In this document: positions 22,365 through 32,957 of the stretch, in pieces
Layout: every line of letters begins with the position of its first letter
Position numbering within the stretch: position 1 is the first letter of the stretch
Source of the DNA: Cephalotrichum gorgonifer
Lineage: Eukaryota > Ascomycota > Sordariomycetes > Microascales > Microascaceae
NCBI GenBank assembly: GCA_900312665.1
Contig: ONZQ02000005.1
Span: forward strand, 11,608 to 75,607
Direction: 5' to 3'
Length of the DNA: 64,000 nt
The notes under the pieces: model-generated
What the model saw: only the letters and a program-made list of their open reading frames with translations
What the model was told of the DNA's origin: nothing
The model's database searches: none
Made by a program: the position numbers and the translations under genes

Positions 22365-24029
22365 GGTACACCTCTCTGTATATAGCGGTGGCCGAGAGTA
22401 TTCTCCGTTTGTGACAGTGGTTTTCGTCGTGGAGGATCAGGTTGGTTGTCTCGCGTACTCGAGAAGAGGAGATAGGAACTTGCACTTTATCTTTATACAC
22501 AGGCCTGTTCGTGATGTAAGATCCAGGCAGGGTGAGAGAAAGACGACGTCGAAGCGGGAAAGCTCCACCAAGAACGGAGCCATCCGACTCTACATATATA
22601 CTCGAGGTCAGCCAGCATCTTGCTTGGCCCAATGTATGGCTATCATGCCTGCAGCGGGTTTGATACGTCCACATGGCCCGCGTCGCCCCGCCGCCCATTT
22701 GAGCTTTGAGGGGGTGGATGGGTGTGTGGTCAGGGCCGCGGGGCGTCGACAACTGATGGCCAATGACCTCCAGGCCCGTCGAATGAGAGGAGAAAAGGCG
22801 GTGGAGTACCTCCATAAACGAGCATGGGCATTCAGCAGAGGTTCAATTTACACGTACTACGAGTATTATCGGGCTGGAACCGTGGAAGATGGACAGCGTA
22901 TGAGCATGATGGATCATGCAGCAGCGTAATAATAATGTGTGAGGCCTCTTAATAATCGAGCGTGTTATGCTTGTCAATGGTCCGACCACAGCGCGCGCAT
23001 AGCAGCTCACGCCAGCGTCTTCGATCCTAGTGTTAGCGCTAGACGCCTGTTACGAGCCCGTACGTCCTCTCGTCGTTCGCCTCGCCTCGCCTTGGGCACC
23101 ACCGCCGTAGACATGGGGCCGTCCTGGCCCGACGGGATGGTCCAGCTGTGCAGCTGCCCAAGGGGCCAAAAGCGGAGGCGGATAACACCTCGTATCAACC
23201 TCCCTCCGGATCCGCCATCCGAGTGCTACCCGATGTCTCTACTCCAAACCCCCCTCAGGTCCTTACATCCGATGAGCTGGACGAATATGGACAGCTGTGA
23301 GTGGAGTACATTGGGCCCTTTACTCCCACCTATCGCCACCATCACTCGCTCCCTACGAATGTATTGGTAAGTAAAGCCGCTAGAAACTTGGACATCGTCA
23401 CGCCTAAGGGTCACATCTTCTGCCTTACTCGGGCGACATCTGAAAACGGACCACGAGGTCCTGGGCGCACTAAATGGTATCGCCTAGCCATCTACGTGGC
23501 ATGGAGAGCTGGCAAGTTGTCGCCCCTCCTACCTACCTCTTCCCGCCGAATGGCTGGGACTAAACCCCCCTCAGCGAATGATGTATGCCGGCGCACGGGG
23601 AAAACAATGGCGGGCATCGGGCTCACGACCCGAGCCTGCGAACAAGTAGTCGTTGGAGGTACAGCGAAACACGGGCTATGTTGAATAGCTCCGAGGCACT
23701 GGGGGTCTGGTATCTGAACGCTTCAAGTTTTACTTTTTTTTTCTCTTGTTTGATCTGAACAGTGATAGCGCTAAGCGCGGGCTATCCGAGGCACCCGCGA
23801 CCACCCCGAAGTCTGGCACATCAATGTTGAATGACTGGCCGACAGAAGCTCACTCCCCATTCACGGTGAGTGAAGATGGGGACACCAAGGCTAGAACGTA
23901 GCAAGTCAGTCGGCCTTCGCGCTTACCCAACACCGCCAAAAATCGGGACGCTCCGAGTCCCCGATCCGGCCCTGGACCGTCCGCGTCCGGCGCTCTTCAG
24001 TCGCCGATCGTTGCGGATATCTCACCGCC
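22365..24029. other. Intergenic region with possible coding remnant
   Basis: No intact gene can be built. The plus-strand frame at 23043-23297 reads like protein (PSGSAIRVLPDVSTP and VLTSDELDEYGQL) and then meets TGA, after which the same frame continues with VEYIGPFTPTYRHHH up to a GTAAGT donor near 23366. A second coding-like piece lies at about 23762-23868, ending at another GTGAGT. These could be exons of an unrecognised gene or remnants of a decayed one. The part next to 22364 is promoter of the glycine-zipper gene. Confidence 0.3.
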
Positions 24030-24911
24030 TCAGATCACGTCCCAGGCGTCCTCCGCGGCGTGGCAGAACTTGCTGCACGCGACGCTGGCGGACAGGCTGA
24101 AGTTGCTAATGGATATCTTCTCATCTACCAGCTCGTCCGCGAAGGTGTCGGCACCCCGCGCCATGGCGCCGACGAACACGCAGCAGCTTTCCTGCGGCCC
24201 CAGCGTCTCGATGTAGTCGCGCACACGGACGAGCGGCGCGTCGAAGCTGAGCGTGACCTTGCGACAGTTGGGCGGGAGGTGATCCGTGATTGGGTTCGGG
24301 ATGACACGGAGGAGCTTTTCCTGGGACGTCGTGGAGCGGATGGACAGTCGGTGGAGCAGCTGCACCATCAGGCCGGCGAACCTCTTGAACGTCCTCGGTA
24401 TCCTCACCGAGGGAGACACCTCAATGAGGACGCCCTTGGCAGTGTGTATGTAGATCTGCAGCTTGCCAGCCTTGTTGATGGGGGAGTCGATGAGTGTCAA
24501 TAGACACTGGACGGCACACCGGTGGGTTAGTATTAGGCTCTACCTCTGAGGACGGCAGAGGGGTAGCATGAGGGCCAGGGGCCGATTTGGTAGAGGAAGA
24601 AAGGGGGGAGGGCGGAGCGGCACGGGGCGGCAAACCTGATGTGTGATATCGGGCCGGGCGTCGCTGATGTCCCGATTCATCTTCCGCATGACGCCGATGT
24701 GCTCGTCGCTGTTGAGCAGCGAGTACTTCTCCTCCTTGTGGACACCATTTCGGGTGCTGGTGGAGTGCGAGGCCTTGTAGGTCTCAAGGCTGGCGTTGGA
24801 GAGGACGACTATTAACCGTTTCGTGTCCTTGTCGCTGGGAGGGATTGGTGTGTGCTGCTCGGCCACGAGCTGCGGTAGCGTGGGCGGAGGGAGGGATTGG
24901 GTCCCTAACAT
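24030..24911 (-). CDS. EMG1: 18S rRNA pseudouridine N1-methyltransferase Emg1/Nep1
   Basis: Emg1 is a SPOUT-class enzyme that methylates a pseudouridine in 18S rRNA and is needed for 40S subunit assembly in the nucleolus. Exons on the minus strand are 24911-24636 and 24506-24030, giving 250 residues, the family length. Conserved blocks are RLIVVLSNASLETYK, KYSLLNSDEHIG, RPDITHQCLLTLIDSPINK (across the intron), SVRIPRTFKRFAGLMVQLL and the SAM-site region FVGAMARGADTF with KISISNFSLSASVACSKFCHA. The donor is the uncommon GTTTGC, but the splice restores the THQCLLTL motif exactly. Confidence 0.95.
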
Positions 24912-27239
24912 TTTGGCGTAGTGTTAGAGTTGAAACATTTGCTCGGGACGTGGTTTTGCCTGAAAGGCTCGCCTTTGCACGCGAGGGAAGGGGGGCTTCG
25001 GGTGCCACAACTCCGGCCTATGAGACTGAGCACCGGGAGGATGCTGTGCCCTATAACACACCACTCATGATGATGTGGCAGCTGCCGGATGCTGGTTGGC
25101 ATGTCTGGGCGGGGTTGAACTCACGTGGCCTTTTGTTTCCTGCCCGCTGCTCTGATGCCATGGTTCAATTGGTTGGCGGATAAGGGGGTGAGCGATCTGT
25201 CGGTACGGTAATGGCAGGTGGTTGGTTTCCAGTACGTGCTCGCCTTCTTCGGTAGACCTGCACTGCTTCGGGTTTGGATTCGTGGTGGGTTGGAAAAAGC
25301 AGACGGGGCAGGGGGGAAACGGGTGCTCCTTCCGTTGAATTTTTCTTGGTCTAGCGACCTAAACTCGGGGGACACCGAAGAATACCCGACCCAGGCGGGT
25401 AGGTAAAAGCGGAGAAATACCGGGCAATTATGGCAACACTGGAGGAAAGTCCGAGTCTACCCCACCGTCAAGGTCAACCCTGGACAGACTGGACGTCAAG
25501 ACTGATCGTTTCCTGCAAGTGAATGGTATTATGCCCCTCAACTCACATCGAGTTCCAGGGCCGGGGCCATTCCCACTCCCCTCTTTTCACTCCATGTCGC
25601 TTGGCGCCAGTCTCAGCTCAGCTCCTGGATAGATGGCCCCGCCTGATCGACGTTTCGGCCACCCTTTTGGGCGGAACTGGCGCAGAAAGTAAGACAAAGT
25701 CCTTTAAGACGACAAAGGAGACGTATGGGCTGAGGTGCCGAGGCGCATGGGCTGGGGCGACCGAAATGTACCGACGTCCTCTCACTCACAAATACTTTCG
25801 GGTTGAGTAGTCCCGTGCACCGGACGCAGTACTTTCCGAAGGTCAGAGCCTCACGCGCTTCATCCGAGAAGACCCTTGACAGGGTCCACGCTCAGACGCG
25901 GGTGTGTGGAGAAGGACCCAATTAAGGTTAACCTCGGAGTAGCTTAAGTCTGATGCCGGCCCGACCCCCCCCCCCCGGGGCCCAGGCCCTCCGGGCCAGG
26001 GATGTGAGTGAATCTGCATACATCTCGGAAGCCCACCATCGCCTCAATCGTGAGGCCCGGCACTTAGATGCCCGGCCTCTTGGCAGTCAGGGCATTGGGC
26101 CTTCCAAATGATACACCACGTCGCACCAAATCCTACAGCCGCTCGCTCCCTTCGCTTGAGGGTAAGGACAAGTTCAAAGAGAGGACTGGATACACCTCAA
26201 GTTATGTGTCTCCCTCCCACATTCCACTGCTCAGTATCCTGTGTCCCACAAGATTATTCCATACCTCTTGAGCCACAGCCTGCGGGGATTTAGCTCAGAA
26301 GGGCCCTCCGGCTCCCAGCTGCCATCCGAACTCCCCTTTCTGATCGACATCCCCCGACCGGCTATGTTTCTGGAGGTCGTATATATCAAATACCTAGCCG
26401 AGCCCTCTTTCCTTTGTGCTCCACGACATGCACCCCCCGCCCCTTTTCCCCTTCCCCCCCTCCCTCGTTCTTTATGTTCCGTGGTCCAGCTCCGCCTCTC
26501 CATGCCCCTCAGCCCTCTCCGTGGCGATGCTGGGGTTCTTCCTATACCATCTTGGCAGCCTCTCCCGTCCGTCTCTATCTTTACCCGAGGTTGGCTTCCA
26601 TGCCTCCCTGATCCGTCTCCGTTCGCTCGTACCATGTAGTTTCCATTCTGTGACCATTTACCCGCCAGTCGTGCGAACGTGGAATGCGCTTCTGCCGCAT
26701 GTAGTATTGTGATCGTGAGTCTTGGCTTCACTTTGCCGGCTGTTGCGATCGTGAGTCTTGGCTTCGCTTTCCCGGCCGGCGCGCCACGCGCCTCAATACG
26801 TCTAGTTTCAACACCTCTCTGCGACGACGGGATCGTCCCTTCCTCGCGATGTCGGACCTCCGCATCCCTCTCTCTCCCCCTCCCAATACCCTGCCCTCTG
26901 TTACTCCAGTATGCCTTCGACATTTTATATCGTAGTCGGACAATACAGATAACCATCCACGCATACTAGTACCCCCCCCCTTTCCCCCCTCCCCCCCCCA
27001 CGGCCCTCATCCTCTATCTCTTCCCCAACCCTCTCCATATTCCCCAACCCTTCACTCCGTTCGCTTAATCCCTTCCTTGCGGGCCAAGAGAAGACCACGT
27101 TGACCGTGAAGCTGCGTGATTGTCTACGTTCGCTAATTCCACACTGAAGCGGTTGCCATAGTTTGAGGGCTTTAAGTTGTGAAGTCACGATCACCTCATA
27201 CCACTCGTTCAGCCTGTCACTTTAACAGGGGCAACCATC
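24912..27239. other. Long intergenic region of about 2.3 kb
   Basis: No supported gene. It includes a C-run at 25967-25978, C-rich tracts at about 26972-27000, and a 36-bp near-tandem duplication starting at 26711 and 26747. A stretch at 26283 begins like a tRNA (GGGGATTTAGCTCAGA) but does not fold into one. The right end is the promoter and leader of the secreted-protein gene. Confidence 0.4.
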
Positions 27240-28534
27240 ATGCTGCCTCGAAGTCTACTCGGCATTCCCGCGCTCGCCGCCGCCGCCGCAGCCCAGAATG
27301 TGAATTTCCAGGGTTCGGACTCTCTCACCCTGCTAGACAATGCCATTCAGCTCGGGTCCCAGTTCGATGGAACCGATGCAATCGGTGCGAGCGATGAGCA
27401 GGCCCCATCCCTGACCTCAGTCAACAACTTTATCAATTTTTGCGCCGGGAGAACCTTGACCGACGGGCTCCAGATCACCACCGGTTCCTGCAATGGAATT
27501 CGTAAGTGTTCCCGCCACGGATCGATTCCCGAGGTCCCCCCGGTCTGGCTGACAGATTTGCAGCCCATGGAGAGATTCCGGCCAAGGATAATATGATATC
27601 CGCCATCATCATCAATCCGGCCAACGGCGCCGTAATCCAATCAGGCGAGACCTTCAACATTCAGGTGCAGATGGCCAACTTCGCCCCCGGGCAGTTCACC
27701 AATGCGTTTGCAACGTACTACTCCGTTCCCCAATTCCTCAACGAGCAGGGCATCGTCATCGGCCACACCCACGTCACCGTCCAGGACCTCGGCTCGAGCT
27801 TGAACCCCACCACCCCCCCGGACGCCACCCAGTTTGCCTTTTTCAAGGGAATCAACGACGAGGGCAATGGCCAGGGGCTGCTGGAGGCTGTTGTAGAGGA
27901 GGGGCTTCCGCCCGGTAACTACCGAGTCTGCACCATTGTCTCCGCGGCTAACCACCAGCCTGTCGTCATGCCCGTCGCCCAGCGCGGGGCCCAGGATGAC
28001 TGCACCAAGTTCACCGTCGTTGGCGACGACTTTGACATTAACGACGCTGCCAACAACGGAGCCGGTGGGATTGATGCTGCGGAGCAGGCCCAGGAAGCTG
28101 TCGAGCTAGGCCCGGGTGCCATTGACCCGGATGCCGACGATGACGCCGGTGAAGGGGACCAGGACGACCAGCAAGACAATGGGGACAACAACAACGGCCA
28201 GGATAACAACAACGATCAGGACAATAATCAAGGCCAGGACAACAACAACGGCCAGGACAATAACAATGGGCAGGACAACAACGGCCAGGATAACAACAAC
28301 GGCCAGGATAACAACAACGGCCAGGATAACAACAACGGCCAGGATAACAACAACGGCCAGGATAACAACAACGGCCAGGATAACAACAACGGCCAGGATA
28401 ACAACAACGGCCAGGACAACAATGGGCAGGACAATAATCAAGCCCAGGACAACAACAACGGCCAGGGCAACAACAACGGCCAAGACAATAACAACGGCAA
28501 CAACAACAACGGCCAGCAGCAGCAGCAACAGCAG

Positions 28535-28567
<33 letters not shown>

Positions 28568-28826
28568 GAGCAGCAACGTCAGCAGCAACAACAGCAGCAG
28601 CAGCAACAAGAGCAGCAGCGCCAGCAAGAGCAGCAGCGGCAACAAGAGCAGCAGCGGCAGCAGCAGCAGCAGCAGCAACAAGAACAGCAGCGGCAGCAAG
28701 AGCAGCAGCGGCAGCAGCAGCAGAATGTAAGTCCCATTCCATTCCAGGATGACCACGGCCCCTAGACTAACGGCGCTGCAGAACAATAGACTCGCCCGCC
28801 TAGCTAGGAGGTCTTTCGTGGCCTGA
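27240..28826 (+). CDS. Secreted protein with Asn/Gln repeat tail
   Basis: Exons 27240-27501, 27564-28726 and 28782-28826 join to 489 residues. The N-terminus is a signal peptide ending near AAAAAAQ. The globular part (about residues 20-260) belongs to a widespread family of extracellular ascomycete proteins recognisable by NNFINFCAGRTLTDGLQITTGSCNGI, IGHTHVTVQDL, TQFAFFKGIND and PVAQRGAQDDCTKF. As I recall, members are often labelled 'ribosomal protein s17', which does not fit a secreted protein. After an acidic Asp/Glu stretch comes a long repeat of GQDNNN-type units, then a Gln-rich stretch with Glu and Arg. The short last exon ends ARRSFVA. The role is unknown; cell-surface or appressorium-related functions have been suggested for related families. 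The repeat tail length probably varies between strains. Confidence 0.85.
28180..28512 (+). repeat. Coding minisatellite, 18-bp units (GQDNNN)
   Basis: About seventeen imperfect copies of an 18-base unit (GGCCAGGATAACAACAAC and variants, some 15 bases) encode GQDNNN or GQDNN. The central copies are nearly identical, which indicates recent expansion by slippage or unequal exchange. All length variants are multiples of three, so the frame is kept. Confidence 0.9.
28513..28726 (+). repeat. CAG/CAA-rich polyglutamine tract
   Basis: A long CAG/CAA tract encodes glutamine runs broken by EQQRQQ-like units. It follows the minisatellite directly and ends at the donor of the last intron. Mixed CAG and CAA codons suggest an older, partly stabilised tract with a degenerate repeat. 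Confidence 0.9.
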
Positions 28827-29353
28827 GCCTCGGGGCCCACGAGCTTCGGGTGTCGGAGGATTATCCCCCTCCCTCTTCGCGGGTCGGGCTTTGAGATAGT
28901 GGGTAGAACATCCGCCTTCGGGCTAGGGGTTAATCTGTATATAAATTCGGTCTGTGATGTCCATGCGACCTTTCAAAAAGCCGCTAGTCAGGATTCCTTT
29001 AGCTCCATACCGATACTTACGAGGTCCAAGTAGCCCGGGAAAATCAAAATTGAATATATTTACAGTCTTTCGTGACCCCTGAGAGATATGCGATCTAGCA
29101 GACTGAGGAGAAAATACAAAATGAATGAAAAGTGGAAGATTGCAAGTCCAGGGTACGACATGGGAAACTCTCCCAAGCCAAGCGTAACAGGAGTGAAACG
29201 ACGACCCTGATATTCGGCTAAATAATGGCTAAATCGACGCCAGCACCCGCCCAGTTCACGACATGAATTTTATGCACCGCGGTTTAGCTCTCCCTTGTCC
29301 CGATAATAGCCAAATCTCAATACCAGACGAGCACGAACTCGATTCGGACCATC
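28827..29353. other. Intergenic region before the mitochondrial S17 gene
   Basis: No gene is seen. It holds the 3' flank of the secreted-protein gene and the promoter of the S17 gene, and is moderately AT-rich at 29040-29130. Confidence 0.4.
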
Positions 29354-29870
29354 ATGTCTAGCCCATTCACATCCGCCGCCAAGATGGTGACGCGGGAGCT
29401 CCACGGGGTAGTGGTCTCCGCCGGACTCATGCAGAAGACAGTCAAGGTCCGGGTCGGAGGCAGGAAGTGGAACTCCCAGGTGCAAAAGGTGCGCATGTGC
29501 CCCTACCTCCCGCCCCGTCGGTACTCTCGCCTCGTTACGCGGGCCCTCGACTAACAGTTTCTCGCAGTGGTTCTCCGACCCCAAGCAACATCTCGTCCAC
29601 GACCCGAACTCGTCTCTCAGGCTCGGGGACGTGGTGGCCATCACCCCCGGCTGGCGGACCTCACGCACGAAGCGGCACGTCGTTAAGCGCATCATCGCGC
29701 CCGCCAGCGTCCCGATCGAAGAGCGACCCCCGGTACCGACTCAGGATGAGAGGATAGCGGCGTACGAGGCGAAGAAGAGCGAGAAGGATCGGAGGAGGGC
29801 GGCGAGGAAGGAGAAGGGGAAGGAGGGCAATGAGATAAGCACCAAGACTCCCGAGTCAGAGACCATATAG
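29354..29870 (+). CDS. MRPS17: Mitochondrial small-subunit ribosomal protein uS17
   Basis: A component of the mitochondrial 37S subunit that binds small-subunit rRNA. Exons 29354-29488 and 29568-29870 give 145 residues. The S17 OB-fold is recognisable from GVVVSAGLMQKTVKVRV, FSDPKQHLVHDPNSSLRLGDVV and RTKRHVVKRIIAP. A Lys/Glu-rich C-terminal extension is typical of the mitochondrial form in fungi. The start at 29354 gives a ten-residue leader before an alternative ATG at 29384. The intron has a CTAAC branch point just before its TCGCAG acceptor. Confidence 0.9.
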
Positions 29871-30181
29871 GACGCCGGACACGACTTATGCATGGCCCCC
29901 GACGAACATGCTACACCTGTACATATAACGGCTCCCCGAGACCTTCTCGCCTGGTTAACGCGTCGGTTCGTGGCCCCTCAGGCTCGCGGCATCGAAGACG
30001 ATGGCCGTGTGTACTTATTTACATGTATGATATGGATATGCTCAAGAATGCTGCGAAGCCTATCTCGCCAGCCTTGTCGGTATGGCACAACGGTGTGACG
30101 TATCGTCTCAAGTGGCTTGGATACGACCTAGCGCATGGCTTGCGAAGAGAAAATAAGAAACAGGTATACCCGGGTATAGAT
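29871..30181. other. Convergent 3' flanks of MRPS17 and the AAA ATPase gene
   Basis: About 310 bases between converging genes. No coding signal or distinct terminator structure is visible. Confidence 0.4.
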
Positions 30182-32008
30182 CTATTTACGCCATTCCCCA
30201 AATTTCTGGGCCCAGTTCTCATGTTCATGGAGCGTAGTGGGGCTCACACTCGGGCGAATGGATGCGAGGCTCGCTTCGAAGTCGGCTAGCTCTATAGGCC
30301 GGATCTTGTCCACAGGCATGTGTAGTAATGCTTCACCAAGAGACCGGAGAGGTCCCATGGCCGCGTCCTTCGCCAAGGCTGCCAGGTCCGACCCCGAGTA
30401 TCCTGTGACAGTGTTATCAGTTTGCTGTGAGTGGTGGGGTATTGCAGGGATCATCTTACCCTCCGTCAGGGTCACGAGCCGCTCGATATCGTGGCCTTTT
30501 AGGGTATGGTTCTGTTGGGACAACAGCCGTAGTAGTTGCGCCCCCCTCGTGTCGGGTTCTGGGAGGGGGATGTACTGCCGCTTCACGAACCGCCGCCGGG
30601 CTGCCTCGTCGATTGCCCATGGTAGATTGGTTGCCGCGAGAACCAAGACCCGGTTAGCATCTCCACCGCTGCCGCGCGGATCATCCGGCGAGGGGACAGC
30701 CTGTTGTAAGTTGCTCCACTGTATGAGGAACTCCGTCTTGATCCGCCTCGTGGTTTCGTGGTCCGAGCTTCCGGATCGCTGCCCTAGTAGAGAGTCAATC
30801 TCGTCGACGAATATGATGCTCGGGGCCATCATGCGGGCAATGTGAAAGAGGGCTCGGACGAGCTTCTCCGAGTCACCGAGATACTTGCTGATGAGACTGC
30901 TAGCCGAGAGGGAGAAGAACGTGGATCGCGACTCAGTGGCCACTGCCCGCGCCAGCATCGTCTTCCCGGTCCCGGGTGGCCCAAAGAGCAGGATTCCACA
31001 GGCCGGCTGGCGAAGACCGATGAAGAGATCTGGCCGGAGGAAGGGGTAGACGACTGCCTCACGAAGCGAGTTCTTTGTAGTATCCAGCCCTGCGATATCG
31101 TCCCAGTGGACCTTGTCACCTCGGACGACGAGTTCGCCAAGGATCTGTCTCGCCGCTGCCTGGTCGATTCCTTCAGGTAGATTCGCCAGTATCTCACTTT
31201 CTCGTGGGCCCCACGTGGGAGGCGAGGGGGCGCTATGAGTGCTCGTACAAATCTTGGATGTTGGATTGTCCTGTGACTCGACTAGTGGCTCCGTCTCCTT
31301 TCGGCGATGGCGAGGAGCTCTAGAGTCAGTTTGCGCCCCCTTGGCCGTGGCGAGCGCTTCAGTTCTTCCCGGGCTAAGTGGCGAATTGTCTCTAGGCGTC
31401 GCTGGCTTCCGCGAAGGTTGATCTTCTGGAATGTGGCGTTGCCCTCTCCTGGTAGCGGGGTCACGCGGCTTCCTCGTTGCATCACTCGGGTCCGCGCCGG
31501 GAAGCACCACAGACCTCGAGGGAACCCGTCTGTCAGAACCGGCCTTGTGAGCATTGGTACCGGGAGGGATGCTCGCAGCGGCGGGCTTCAGCGCGCGGGC
31601 AGCCGCTGACATGGATACCAGAGAAGGCTCGCTATGGGATTCTATAGCGCGGGCCATGCGCGCCGGCGTGGACGGAGGCAGTTCGACGTCGGCCTGCCCA
31701 TGTTGTGGAGACACCGTCCTCGGGCTCCGGCTCCCTGATATACGGTATGACGGGGGGCTGGGTTTCCGGGGCCGAAGAAAGGATGGCAATATGGAGCTGT
31801 CTCCTTGGGTGCGTGAACCTAGTGAGGATCGGCCCTCGGTCGTACCCCAAGCTAGAGAGGCGGCCGTACTCGCTCCAGGTGTCTCGCCCGGGCTGGATAC
31901 CCTAGGGCGGGGAGATCTACCGGACGGACTCCCAGTCCGCAATGTACGCCTCATGAGGTGCCTCCTGGGGCTCGGGCTTTGCTGCGAATCATGTTCCTGA
32001 GAAGGCAT
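30182..32008 (-). CDS. Sap1/Yta6-like AAA ATPase (katanin/Vps4 subgroup)
   Basis: Exons on the minus strand are 32008-30460 and 30402-30182, giving 589 residues. The 57-bp intron is in frame and stop-free, so an unspliced reading adds 19 residues inside the AAA domain. Removing it restores TEG-YSGSDLAAL, where YSGSD is a family hallmark. Residues 1-260 are Ser/Pro/Arg-rich and look disordered. The AAA module starts at VHWDDIAGLD. Walker A is GPPGTGKT (residues 343-350), Walker B is IIFVDEID (about 398-405), and the arginine-finger region contains RRF. The C-terminus has the Vps4-type helix ending ENWAQKFGEW. It is most like yeast Sap1 and Yta6, members of the meiotic-clade AAA proteins. Its substrate is not deducible. 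Confidence 0.87.
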   Translation of the reverse strand: MPSQEHDSQQSPSPRRHLMRRTLRTGSPSGRSPRPRVSSPGETPGASTAASLAWGTTEGRSSLGSRTQGDSSILPSFLRPRKPSPPSYRISGSRSPRTVSPQHGQADVELPPSTPARMARAIESHSEPSLVSMSAAARALKPAAASIPPGTNAHKAGSDRRVPSRSVVLPGADPSDATRKPRDPATRRGQRHIPEDQPSRKPATPRDNSPLSPGRTEALATAKGAQTDSRAPRHRRKETEPLVESQDNPTSKICTSTHSAPSPPTWGPRESEILANLPEGIDQAAARQILGELVVRGDKVHWDDIAGLDTTKNSLREAVVYPFLRPDLFIGLRQPACGILLFGPPGTGKTMLARAVATESRSTFFSLSASSLISKYLGDSEKLVRALFHIARMMAPSIIFVDEIDSLLGQRSGSSDHETTRRIKTEFLIQWSNLQQAVPSPDDPRGSGGDANRVLVLAATNLPWAIDEAARRRFVKRQYIPLPEPDTRGAQLLRLLSQQNHTLKGHDIERLVTLTEGKMIPAIPHHSQQTDNTVTGYSGSDLAALAKDAAMGPLRSLGEALLHMPVDKIRPIELADFEASLASIRPSVSPTTLHEHENWAQKFGEWRK

Positions 32009-32957
32009 GTCAAGTGTATCCTGGCAGTCGAGAAGGAGGGATAAGTGGGAAGGGGGCGCTAGGGTGTTAATTAACGAGGAAGTATTCTCTGGGGGCAGTA
32101 GGTCTGGTGGTCAAGAGCTCGCATCGGAGCAGTGTGAGCGGGTCGGACGATGAACGTATCGAGGCGGTCGCTAGGGAGGGCCTTCTAAGAGTGATAGCCC
32201 GATGGAGCGTGGTGCCCTGCCAGCAAAAAGAGCCGTGAGGCTTCAATCGTGTGTATCTCGCGTCGCATAGTATTGCAAGATTTTGGGCCGTGTCGGACAA
32301 GGCCTTCTCGGGCCTTGGTGGTTTGTAGATAGTATGGCTGGTAACCCCAATCTAGCTTGCAGCCTTGTTTGTACGAGTAGTCTTGCTAGTGACTTGGTGG
32401 TACTCTAGCGTCAGTTTGCTAGGAACGATATTGGAGCTGGACGTACAAGTACGAGTACGAGTATGGCGGGGCACGTGGAGGTAAATGTCATGCATGTAAC
32501 CCGGGTCATTGGTACTTTCTGTTGGAGAAGGTGGGGTGTATAAGCACACGCATATCAGACAATTCTCCCTGAACACCATCAGCCTATTGACCCCAAACTT
32601 GAAGGCAAGAGCAATGAAGCAGCCCCCGTATCTGCCTAGAGGTGATGCCGGCTCATCAACTGCATATGTATTCGGCGCCCTGGAAACGCAGGTACGCATC
32701 GGGAACGCCGCATCCCAGTGCTGCATGCGGGCGCAGCGTATCCAGATAGTATATGTACCTGTGATTACTGGGTAGGCGATGGTTTATTTCAGATGATATA
32801 TTAACCCGGGAACCCAGCAACCTGCAGATGGGCGCTGGCAATAGGACCCAAATTTCAATGGAGTTGACCGAGTGTAATTCATAATCTACAAATCCGTCGT
32901 GGAAATATGACCCACTCGGACTGACACTTGTGAAATGCCTTCCCCTTAAGAACCCTT
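32009..32957. other. Intergenic region between the AAA ATPase and COG6
   Basis: No gene is supported. A cluster of GTACAAGTAC/GAGTACGAGTA-type motifs lies at 32441-32465. Confidence 0.4.

Noticed and set aside
26283..26352. tRNA-like sequence starting GGGGATTTAGCTCAGA and ending near CATCCCC
   Set aside because: The start resembles a tRNA D-arm and the ends could pair, but there is no T-loop consensus and no proper anticodon stem, so it does not make a tRNA.
26231..26956. 241-codon open frame on the minus strand
   Set aside because: Arg/Gly/Ser-rich composition, no motif, and overlapping frames open on the other strand. It looks like a chance frame in GC-rich DNA.
28038..28840. Long minus-strand frames rich in Leu/Val or Cys/Tyr/Pro
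   Set aside because: They are antisense shadows of the GQDNNN and polyglutamine repeats of the secreted-protein gene.
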